A stretch of DNA of 34,636 nt, taken from positions 1-34,636 of the forward strand of contig JAHLMR010000005.1 in NCBI GenBank assembly GCA_018920255.1, written 5' to 3'. The DNA comes from Candidatus Aenigmatarchaeota archaeon. GTDB lineage: Archaea > Aenigmatarchaeota > Aenigmatarchaeia > Aenigmatarchaeales > JAHLMR01. Below are positions 26,962-34,636 of this stretch, one piece after another. The notes beneath the pieces were generated by a model. That model worked only from the letters and a program-made list of their open reading frames with translations, did not search any database and had not been told where the DNA came from. Position numbers and translations under genes: made by a program. Positions within the stretch are counted from its first letter, which is position 1, and each line of letters starts with the position of its first letter.

Positions 26962-26986
26962 ATAAAAATTTCAGAAAGAATATAAT

Positions 26987-28348
26987 TTAAAGATTTACTT
27001 GTTTAATTCTTTGATGCTTTATGTTATAAATTCTTTTTCCATTATTTATTTCTTTAAGAGAAATTTCATAAGGACGTTTATACATCTGCTTAGATATTAT
27101 TATGTTATCATGAGCTTTTATATGCCAATCATGAAGTTTTTCATACTCTTCAAAATTAATTTCTTGCCCCTCTTTTATTTGAGAAAATAAACTAATATTT
27201 TTAATAGCATCTTTATATTCATTTTGAACTATTCCATAATATGCACATGCAGAAGCCCCGCTTCCATATCCACCAAAAGCAATTTTTTCCTCACTAATAT
27301 CATTTTCTTTTTCTAAAAGCGAAGCAAGACCTAAAAATATAGAACCCGTATAAATATTTCCTATATGTTGTGATGCTTCTATTGAAGGTTTAACTTTTTT
27401 TTCAAAAGATTTTTTATAATATTCTGTTTCCATAAAATTTTTTATCCAGCCATAATATTCCTTTGAGTCTTTACTTGGTTCTTTTCCTATTTCTTTTTCA
27501 ATTTTTGAAAATTCTGGCTTATTTCTCATTTCATGTATTAAAAGTTGAGAAAAAGCTTTTTCAGCCATTTTTGGAAATGGAATATGAAATACAAAGCGAT
27601 CAAAAATTTCTAATGGCGATTTACCATCTACTTCAGAATGAGATTTTTTATAAATTTTCTTAAAATTATCATAAGCATCTTTCATTCTTTCTAAATAACA
27701 ATTTATAGAACCTTTACCATCTACAATTGGCGTTTTTCTCCCATCTGGTTTAAAAAAATCATATTCATCTGATGTAGAAACTACAAAATTTTTAGAAATT
27801 TCAGATAAATCAAGTATTCTTGGCTTTTCTTTAATACCTAAAGCAACAGCGCCAGCTCCTTGAGTAACTTCACCAGGATCTCTTTTTTCATACAATGCTA
27901 TATCTGTTGTAAGTACAATTTCAATAGCATTTTTATCTTCTCTACATTTTATACTATTCACAGCATTACGTAATTGAAAAGAACCAGCAATACATGCAAA
28001 TTTCATTTCGTCTGTTTCTACATGTGAAAAACTATTACCATATATTTCTTCAAGTATCCCTAATATATAAGTGCCTATTGGTTTTGATTCATCAATTCCA
28101 GATTCTGTTGCTACACGTATTGCTTTTATATCTTCAGGATTATAATTATTATTTTCTATTAATTTTATTATTGCGTTTGCACCAAGAACTACAGGATCTT
28201 GATTATAATCTGGAATTCTAAATTCATAAATACCTAATCCTTTATTTATTTTTTCTTTTTCTTGCTTTCTGTTTTCGCAAAATTCCTTTGGAAAATTAAA
28301 AGTTAATTGAGGTATATATAATCCTATTCCATCAATGCCTATTTTCAT
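26987..28348 (-). CDS. Hydroxymethylglutaryl-CoA synthase (bacterial/eukaryotic-type)
   Basis: 453 aa; Glu ATESGIDESKP, Cys MKFACIAGSFQLRNAV, His FVFHIPFPKMAEKAF, DFFKPDGRKTPIVDGKGSINCYL, IGNIYTGSIFLGLASLLE, YGSGASACAYYG. Confidence 0.9.
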   Translation of the reverse strand: MKIGIDGIGLYIPQLTFNFPKEFCENRKQEKEKINKGLGIYEFRIPDYNQDPVVLGANAIIKLIENNNYNPEDIKAIRVATESGIDESKPIGTYILGILEEIYGNSFSHVETDEMKFACIAGSFQLRNAVNSIKCREDKNAIEIVLTTDIALYEKRDPGEVTQGAGAVALGIKEKPRILDLSEISKNFVVSTSDEYDFFKPDGRKTPIVDGKGSINCYLERMKDAYDNFKKIYKKSHSEVDGKSPLEIFDRFVFHIPFPKMAEKAFSQLLIHEMRNKPEFSKIEKEIGKEPSKDSKEYYGWIKNFMETEYYKKSFEKKVKPSIEASQHIGNIYTGSIFLGLASLLEKENDISEEKIAFGGYGSGASACAYYGIVQNEYKDAIKNISLFSQIKEGQEINFEEYEKLHDWHIKAHDNIIISKQMYKRPYEISLKEINNGKRIYNIKHQRIKQVNL

Positions 28349-28397
28349 AAAAATGAAAATTAGTTATAAAATATATAAATTTAGTAATTATTATACG

Positions 28398-29099
28398 CTA
28401 TTTGTCTAATAATTTTATTACAACAATTTCTCTATTAAGTGGAAGTGCAACATTATAAATTGGAATACTTGCTTGTGCAAACTTTGTACCAAAATGAGCA
28501 TGGCCATGAATTGCAATAGTTAAAAAATTTTTATTAAGAATTTCATCTAATTTATGTGTAGCAAGTTGTGGTTTTATACTTTCCATTTCACCTTCAACAG
28601 TTAAATATGAGGGTGAATAATGAGTTAAAAGAATTTTTATATCTCCTTTCTCTTTTTTCACTAATTTTTTAATATTTTCTGCTATTTCTTCATATTTTTT
28701 TTCTATTTCAGGAATATTTCTTTTTTGCCATGGTGTTGGTTCATCTAAAACCCCTCTACTTCCAAAAATTGATATTTTCTTGTTTTCTACTTCTATTCTG
28801 AAAATTTCATTATTTAAAAAAACTATTTTACCTTTACAGATTTCTTTTATTAAATCTATATTTTCATCGAATTCTGTATTTCCTGGAACCGCAACAATAG
28901 GGCAAGAAATTTTTTCAAGTGCCTTAAGTATATTTTTCCATTGATTTGGATGAAATGCTTCTGACATATCTCCTGCTAAAAGAAACAAATCTGGCTTTTC
29001 TTTTAATTTTTTAAGAGATTCTAAAAACAAATCTTTATTTGTTGGATAATGAACATCTGATGTTGCAAAGATTAACATAAATAAAAGTATATTTTCCAA
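28398..29099 (-). CDS. Metallophosphoesterase (calcineurin-like)
   Basis: FATSDVHYPTNKDLF, LLAGDMSEAF, VPGNTEFD, LLTHYSP, AIHGHAHFGTKF. Probable true start is the internal Met (MLIFATSDVH, ~29078). Confidence 0.9.
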   Translation of the reverse strand: MENILLFMLIFATSDVHYPTNKDLFLESLKKLKEKPDLFLLAGDMSEAFHPNQWKNILKALEKISCPIVAVPGNTEFDENIDLIKEICKGKIVFLNNEIFRIEVENKKISIFGSRGVLDEPTPWQKRNIPEIEKKYEEIAENIKKLVKKEKGDIKILLTHYSPSYLTVEGEMESIKPQLATHKLDEILNKNFLTIAIHGHAHFGTKFAQASIPIYNVALPLNREIVVIKLLDK

Positions 29100-29144
29100 A
29101 ATATAAAAATTTATAAATTTTGAAAAATAATTTAAAGGAGGGTC

Positions 29145-29345
29145 ATGAATGTAGAAAATAAAAAAATTAAAGATTTTCTAAAGTATATGAAATTTTCTTC
29201 AATAACAATAGAAAATAAAGGAGAGGAAACGAATCTTTGGATTAATGGATTTTTATATATACTAAACAATAAAACAAATGAAATTTATCTTCCAAGACCA
29301 AATCATGAAAAAGAAGAAGGATATGATTTAATTAAAATATACTAA
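29145..29345 (+). CDS. Small hypothetical protein (66 aa)
   Basis: Preceded by AAAGGAGGGTC Shine-Dalgarno-like sequence; charged composition; fills an intergenic gap. Confidence 0.5.
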   Translation: MNVENKKIKDFLKYMKFSSITIENKGEETNLWINGFLYILNNKTNEIYLPRPNHEKEEGYDLIKIY

Positions 29346-29409
29346 AAACAAGGGAACTAAAAGTAACATATAAAAAATTTTATAAATAATTAACTTTTAA
29401 AATTAAAAT

Positions 29410-29829
29410 ATGAAAAATCTTTTGTTTATAGTTTTAATAATTGGAGTTTTCATTTCAGGGTGCGTTTCAGAATCTTCAATATCAAATTGTAAATCTGATA
29501 AAGAAAACGTTAAATGTGAAATTACTAAGGAAGGTATAGCTACAATTACTAATACTAATTTACCATCAAATGCTGTATTAACTTCAGCAAAAATTTCACC
29601 TTGTGAAATTACGGGAGAATTGTGGTCATGTAAAGAAATAGATATGTGGAAAATAAAAGACTGTGAAATTTTAAGTTCTTCACAGCCATTTAAAGTAAAA
29701 TGTCCAATTGAATCTGGTGCATGGATGATAAAGTTTAATATATTAAAACCAAGTGCATGCCCAGATCCTATTGATCCAAGTGTTTTAAGAGATTGTGAAG
29801 AAACAATTAGAATTTATCAAAAAATTTAA
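29410..29829 (+). CDS. Predicted lipoprotein, unknown function
   Basis: 139 aa; signal plus lipobox-like MKNLLFIVLIIGVFISGCVSES, then a Cys-rich ectodomain. Confidence 0.75.
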   Translation: MKNLLFIVLIIGVFISGCVSESSISNCKSDKENVKCEITKEGIATITNTNLPSNAVLTSAKISPCEITGELWSCKEIDMWKIKDCEILSSSQPFKVKCPIESGAWMIKFNILKPSACPDPIDPSVLRDCEETIRIYQKI

Positions 29830-29831
29830 AG

Positions 29832-30083
29832 CTAAAAAACTAGTTCAATTTCAGATTCAAAACCATTTTTCTTTAATTTTTCTTTTATTTCATTTGAAAT
29901 AACATTAATAAAACCACAACCAACACAGCCAAAATATGGTGGTTTTAAAACAATTTTTACTTTTTTATCTTTAATTGAAATATTTTCTATCATTTTTGAG
30001 CTAACTATTCCTATATTTGTATGTGGGTCTTTTATTTCATCTAATATTTTTTTAATTTTTTCTATTTCTGTTAACTTTTTCAT
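29832..30083 (-). CDS. MIP18/DUF59 (PaaD/SufT-like) family protein
   Basis: 83 aa; IKKILDEIKDPHTNIGIVSSKMIENISIKDKKVKIVLKPPYFGCVGCGFI. Confidence 0.85.
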   Translation of the reverse strand: MKKLTEIEKIKKILDEIKDPHTNIGIVSSKMIENISIKDKKVKIVLKPPYFGCVGCGFINVISNEIKEKLKKNGFESEIELVF

Positions 30084-30135
30084 ATAAAATTTAGAAACAT
30101 AGAAATATTTAAAACTAAAAAATCAAATTAATCTT

Positions 30136-33100
30136 ATGAAAAAACTAATAGTTTTTATTTTTTTAATATTAATTTTTAGTTATTGTAGTTATGCAAAAAA
30201 TGAAATAAATGAAAAAATTTCAGAGAAACTACTATTAGAAATTAAAGAAAAACCATATTCAGAAATTCCTATTATAGTAATTTTAAATGAAAGCATAAAT
30301 AATTTTGATTTTTCTAAATTTGAAGGAAAAATAAAGTATAAATATAAATCAATAAATGGATTTTCTGGAAAAATTTATGCAAATAAAATAGAAAATTTTG
30401 CTAAAAATTCAGAAGTAATTAAAATTTATTATGATGAGATAATTTCAATTCCTCCTTTTGAAAAAAATATTAATATTTCTTTAATTAATAGTACTCAAAT
30501 TATAGGGGCAAATTATGTATGGGAAAATCTAGGCTATTCTGGAAAAGGAATAAAAGTTGCTGTTATTGATACAGGAATAAATTATTCACATCCTGATTTA
30601 GGTGGTGGGTTTGGAAGTGGATATAAAGTTATAAGTGGTTATGATTTTGTTAATAATGATAATGACCCAATGGATGATAATGGTCATGGAACTCATGTTG
30701 CTGGAATAATTGCTGCAAATGGAAATATTAAAGGTGTTGCTCCTAATGCTTCTCTTTATGCTGTTAAGGTATGTGATTCTTCGGGGCGGTGTAGTAACAG
30801 CAATATTATTGCTGGTATTGATTGGTCTATTGCAAATAATGCAGATATAATAAGCATGTCTTTAGGTGGATTGATAATACCAAACGATGACTTTTCAGAT
30901 GTTATTAATCAAATTGTAAATTATGCTGTTGAAAAAGGAATATCTGTAATTGTTGCTGCTGGAAATAAAGGTCCTGGAACTGGAACAATATCATGTCCAG
31001 GATGTGCTATTAAAGTTATAACAGTTGGTGCATCAAATAGTAATAATACTATTGATATTTCAGATGATTCAATTGCATCTTTTAGTAGTAGGGGGCCTTC
31101 TGCATTTGGAAGATTAGATCCTGAAGTTGTAGCACCTGGCGTTAATATAAATTCTACATCAATTTCTGGAAGTTATATTACTCTTTCAGGAACTTCAATG
31201 GCAACTCCTTTTGTTTCTGGAGCTGTTGCTCTTTTAAAAGAAGCAAAACCTTATCTTACGCCTTTAGAAATAAGAGAAATTTTAATGCATACTTCTGAAA
31301 ATATCAGTGGTCATGTATTTGAAAAAGGAGCTGGAATAATAAATATTTCAAAGGCAATAATAAACAATATTTCTATTTATATAAATGATAATGATAGATT
31401 GGAATTTAGTATTATTCCTGGATATAATTCAACTGGAAAAATTCTTATAATAAATAATAATTCAAATTTAGTAAATTTAAGTTTTAATATTGAAGAAGAT
31501 GCAACAGATTTAGAAAAAAATAATATTATTTCTAAAAACAATTTTATTTTACCAAATGAAATTATAGTTGAACCAAATTCTAGAAAAATATTTAAAATTA
31601 GTTTTCTTGCACCTCAAGATGCTAAGCCGGGAATATATGGAACAACATTATTAATAAAAGAAATAAATAACAATATAACATATAGAATACCAATTTCTAT
31701 AACTATACCATTATTTGGTTCTGGAAATATTTCTGGATTAGTAAATGATGGCGATATTATTTACTATAAAATAAAATCATACAATGGAACATCATTAAAT
31801 GTTACATTAACTTGGAATAACACTAATGATGATTTAGATCTTTATCTTTTTGCACCAAATGGAAGATTAATAAATTATTCAGAAAGCCTTGCTGGAACAC
31901 TTGAAACATTGAGTCTTTCTAAAATGAATTATGATGAATACTGGATAGTAGTTTATGCTTATAAAGTATCTGAAATTAGTGAATATAATATAAGTGTTGA
32001 ATTTAAAAATTGGGGATTTATTGTATCTCCAAATTTTTGGCAGGGAAAATTAAGAAAAAATGAAAATATTAATTTAACATTTACAATTACAAATGATCAA
32101 AATATTAAAAATAATACAAATATTAGTGTAAAATATTTAAAAGAAGGAGAAAAGTATTTTAATACAAGTAATGTTAATTCTGGTTTAAATTTAATTTGGA
32201 GTAGAAATTTAACAGGCCTTAATACAACTTTTACAAAATATTTAAATGCATCTATAAAATGGAGTAATTATAATAATGATATTGATTTATTTTTTGCATA
32301 TTATAATGGAAGTAATTGGTTTTTTAGCGATAGATTTAGTTCTCAACATTTTAACAGTATTTTAAAAGAAGCATATGAAGAAATTAAAATGATAGACATA
32401 CAAGAATTTTTAAAATCAGAAAAATATACAGACATAGGACTTCTTACTTATAATTATAATAATCCAGAAGATGTAAATATAACTGTAAATTTAATTGATA
32501 TAGCTCCTTGGGATGCTGCAAAAGTTAGTGAAAATGTAGTTAATTTAAGTGCTAATGAAATAAAAGAAATAAATGTTACAATAAATAGTTCTTTACTTGA
32601 AGTTGGAAAAACATATAATGCTATATTTTCTATTTATAACTCCTCTTATGATTTTGCAACAATAAATATAGAAATCGAAGTTTTAAGCTATTCTGTTTGT
32701 AAAAGTGGTTGTGATTTTACAAGTATACAAGAAGCAATAAATAATGCAACAGATGGTGAAACAATATATGTTTATTCAGGAATATATAATGAAAATTTAA
32801 TTATTAATAAATCTATAAATCTTATAGGTGAAAATCAATATACAACTATAATAAATGCATCTGAAATTGCTATAAATATTTCTGCAAATTATGCTAGTGT
32901 TTCAAATTTTAATATAAATACAAATTCAAATATTGGAATATATTTAAATGCAAATAATTCAAAAATTTCAGAGAATTTTTTAAATACTTCTAATAAAATA
33001 GGAATTTATTTAGAAAATGTAAAAAATAACAACATAGAAAAAAATGTAATTAATTCTTATGAAAGCGGTTTAATTTTAAATAGTTCAGTTGAAAATTTAA

Positions 33101-34467
33101 TAAAAAATAATTTTATTTACAATAGTTCTTATGGAATTTTACTTGAAAACTCATCTAATAATTTATTAATAAATAATACTTTATTAAATAATACTTATGA
33201 ATTTTTTTCTAAAAATGATTCAATAAATAATTCTGCAATTAATACAAATATAAGTTTTATTATTTCGTTTAATGGAAAGGATTTTGGAATAAAAGAATAC
33301 AATTTAGCTTTACCTTTACCATTTAAATTTAAACATTTCAATAAAACAATTAATATTTCTAATACATCTTTAGATTCTTGGTTTGAATTAAATGTTAGTT
33401 ATTCTGATGAGGAAGTTAGAGGAATGAATGAAAGTAGAGTATCAATATACAAATGGAATTTTAGTGATTGGAATGAATTAGATAATGTAAGTATAAATAC
33501 AGAAATAAATAATGTTTATGTAAATACCTCAAATTTTGGAATAATATCTTTATTAGGAATTGATGATATTGGCCCCTTAATAACTATACACTCACCCGAA
33601 AACAAGGTATATAATTCAAATTTTGTGGATTTAAAAGTTTCAGCAAATGAAGATGTTAGTAGTTGGTGGTATTCAATAGGTAAAAATAATATAACCTTTA
33701 TTCCAAATATAACACTTCAAAATCTTGAAAATAAACAATATATCTTATATGTTTGGGCAAATGATATATTTAATAATACTGGATTTTCAAGCATTTCCTT
33801 TACTATAAATGTTCAACAAAATTATAATATTGGTGATGGAAGTTTTGGTGGTGGAGTTACTGGTAGTTTTATAATAGAAAATAAAACTAACATTTCTGAA
33901 TATACGGTTCCTCCAGTTGAATTAATTAATATAGAAAAAGTAAATAACTCTTTAACTATAATTTTAGAAAAATCTTCTGAAATAGGAATAGAAAATATAA
34001 GTTTTATTGTTTTAAAACCAAAGTATAATTTATCTTTTTATTTTTATAACTATACAAACGAATCATTTAAATTTGAAAATTTAAAAGTATATAAATTTAT
34101 TAGAATAGAAACAAAAAATATTAATGATAATGAAATTTCAAACGTGTCTATAATTTTTAAAGTTTCTAAAAACTGGATTTTAGAAAATAATATTGATGAA
34201 AATAAAATATATGTTTATAGATTTAATAAAACTTGGGAAAAACTTCAAACAGAATTAATAAAATACGATAAAGATTTTATTTACTATAATGTATTATCAC
34301 CAGGACTTTCTTCTTTTGTAATAGCAGGAGAAGAGAAAACAAAAATATTAGAATCTGAAATAAATATAACTTCAAAAAAAGAAGTTGATAGAAAATATGA
34401 ATTTTTAATATTACTTATTATAGTTTTTATTGTTATAGTTTTTGTAATTTTATATAAAAAAACTTAA
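30136..34467 (+). CDS. Large secreted S8 (subtilisin-like) protease with beta-helix and PGF-pre-PGF-like regions, C-terminal TM anchor
   Basis: 1443 aa; signal peptide; catalytic motifs VAVIDTGINYSHPDL, GHGTHVAGIIAANG, SGTSMATPFVSGAVALL; NosD-like SIQEAINNATDGETIYVYSGIYNENLIINKSINLIGEN; C-terminal NWILENNIDENKIYVYRFNKTWEKLQTE..LSPGLSSFVIAGE; TM FLILLIIVFIVIVFVILYKKT. Confidence 0.93.
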   Translation: MKKLIVFIFLILIFSYCSYAKNEINEKISEKLLLEIKEKPYSEIPIIVILNESINNFDFSKFEGKIKYKYKSINGFSGKIYANKIENFAKNSEVIKIYYDEIISIPPFEKNINISLINSTQIIGANYVWENLGYSGKGIKVAVIDTGINYSHPDLGGGFGSGYKVISGYDFVNNDNDPMDDNGHGTHVAGIIAANGNIKGVAPNASLYAVKVCDSSGRCSNSNIIAGIDWSIANNADIISMSLGGLIIPNDDFSDVINQIVNYAVEKGISVIVAAGNKGPGTGTISCPGCAIKVITVGASNSNNTIDISDDSIASFSSRGPSAFGRLDPEVVAPGVNINSTSISGSYITLSGTSMATPFVSGAVALLKEAKPYLTPLEIREILMHTSENISGHVFEKGAGIINISKAIINNISIYINDNDRLEFSIIPGYNSTGKILIINNNSNLVNLSFNIEEDATDLEKNNIISKNNFILPNEIIVEPNSRKIFKISFLAPQDAKPGIYGTTLLIKEINNNITYRIPISITIPLFGSGNISGLVNDGDIIYYKIKSYNGTSLNVTLTWNNTNDDLDLYLFAPNGRLINYSESLAGTLETLSLSKMNYDEYWIVVYAYKVSEISEYNISVEFKNWGFIVSPNFWQGKLRKNENINLTFTITNDQNIKNNTNISVKYLKEGEKYFNTSNVNSGLNLIWSRNLTGLNTTFTKYLNASIKWSNYNNDIDLFFAYYNGSNWFFSDRFSSQHFNSILKEAYEEIKMIDIQEFLKSEKYTDIGLLTYNYNNPEDVNITVNLIDIAPWDAAKVSENVVNLSANEIKEINVTINSSLLEVGKTYNAIFSIYNSSYDFATINIEIEVLSYSVCKSGCDFTSIQEAINNATDGETIYVYSGIYNENLIINKSINLIGENQYTTIINASEIAINISANYASVSNFNINTNSNIGIYLNANNSKISENFLNTSNKIGIYLENVKNNNIEKNVINSYESGLILNSSVENLIKNNFIYNSSYGILLENSSNNLLINNTLLNNTYEFFSKNDSINNSAINTNISFIISFNGKDFGIKEYNLALPLPFKFKHFNKTINISNTSLDSWFELNVSYSDEEVRGMNESRVSIYKWNFSDWNELDNVSINTEINNVYVNTSNFGIISLLGIDDIGPLITIHSPENKVYNSNFVDLKVSANEDVSSWWYSIGKNNITFIPNITLQNLENKQYILYVWANDIFNNTGFSSISFTINVQQNYNIGDGSFGGGVTGSFIIENKTNISEYTVPPVELINIEKVNNSLTIILEKSSEIGIENISFIVLKPKYNLSFYFYNYTNESFKFENLKVYKFIRIETKNINDNEISNVSIIFKVSKNWILENNIDENKIYVYRFNKTWEKLQTELIKYDKDFIYYNVLSPGLSSFVIAGEEKTKILESEINITSKKEVDRKYEFLILLIIVFIVIVFVILYKKT

Positions 34468-34470
34468 AAA

Positions 34471-34636
34471 TTACTTTTTCAATTTCTTAATAATTTTCTT
34501 TACCTTTGCTTTCTTTATTGCACGCTTTTTAAGAGCCCAAGCTAAAGATGAAATTACTAAAATTATTGCTATTACAAGAGGTGTTAATTGTTCAATTTTT
34601 GGACAATCTCCTGGACAATTATAAATAGTTTCGTTT
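34471..34636 (-). CDS. C-terminal fragment of a membrane-anchored protein (5' part beyond the right edge)
   Basis: Hand translation: NETIYNCPGDCPKIEQLTPLVIAIILVISSLAWALKKRAIKKAKVKKIIKKLKK*; one TM segment plus a basic tail, frame open to the edge. Confidence 0.7.
   Translation of the reverse strand, partial: NETIYNCPGDCPKIEQLTPLVIAIILVISSLAWALKKRAIKKAKVKKIIKKLKK

Noticed and set aside
26999-28221. Three + strand ORFs (26999..27190, 27463..27663, 27994..28221)
   Set aside because: All antisense to HMG-CoA synthase with Leu/Phe/Tyr-rich low-complexity translations.

Overview
AT-rich, gene-dense archaeal chromosomal window, probably from a small-genome (DPANN-like) lineage; I cannot assign a lineage from sequence alone. 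Most of it is housekeeping: aRF1, indolepyruvate:ferredoxin oxidoreductase (iorAB), ValRS, CTP synthase, an MTA/SAH-deaminase-like amidohydrolase, a PLP aminotransferase, eL40, a UbiA prenyltransferase, a Taw2/Trm5-like methyltransferase, a NYN protein, TatD, a Fcf1-like PIN protein, Nop5, fibrillarin, DHH and HD proteins, IleRS, HMG-CoA synthase, a metallophosphoesterase and a MIP18/DUF59 protein. There are two tRNA genes on the minus strand: tRNA-Pro(TGG), and tRNA-Tyr(GTA) with a 43-nt intron at position 37/38. The least ordinary part is the minus-strand island at about 12.9-16.45 kb beside tRNA-Pro. It holds a three-domain fusion (SAM methyltransferase, IDI-like Nudix, APRT-like phosphoribosyltransferase), followed 5 nt later by a divergent amino-acid-kinase-fold protein. 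Two YkgJ-like cysteine-cluster paralogs flank the pair, one of them decayed. Three genes of the island carry the same ~35-bp upstream element (TGTCGAA-N6-AAAAAGATTTTTAAAG). This is my best candidate for an undescribed system. Other points of interest: two pilin-like surface proteins with the same stalk but different C-terminal cargo (LamG or beta-helix), a multidomain S8 protease with a PGF-pre-PGF-like region, a divergent CTP synthase, and a bacterial/eukaryotic-type HMG-CoA synthase. No CRISPR array, transposase, integrase or rRNA was seen.
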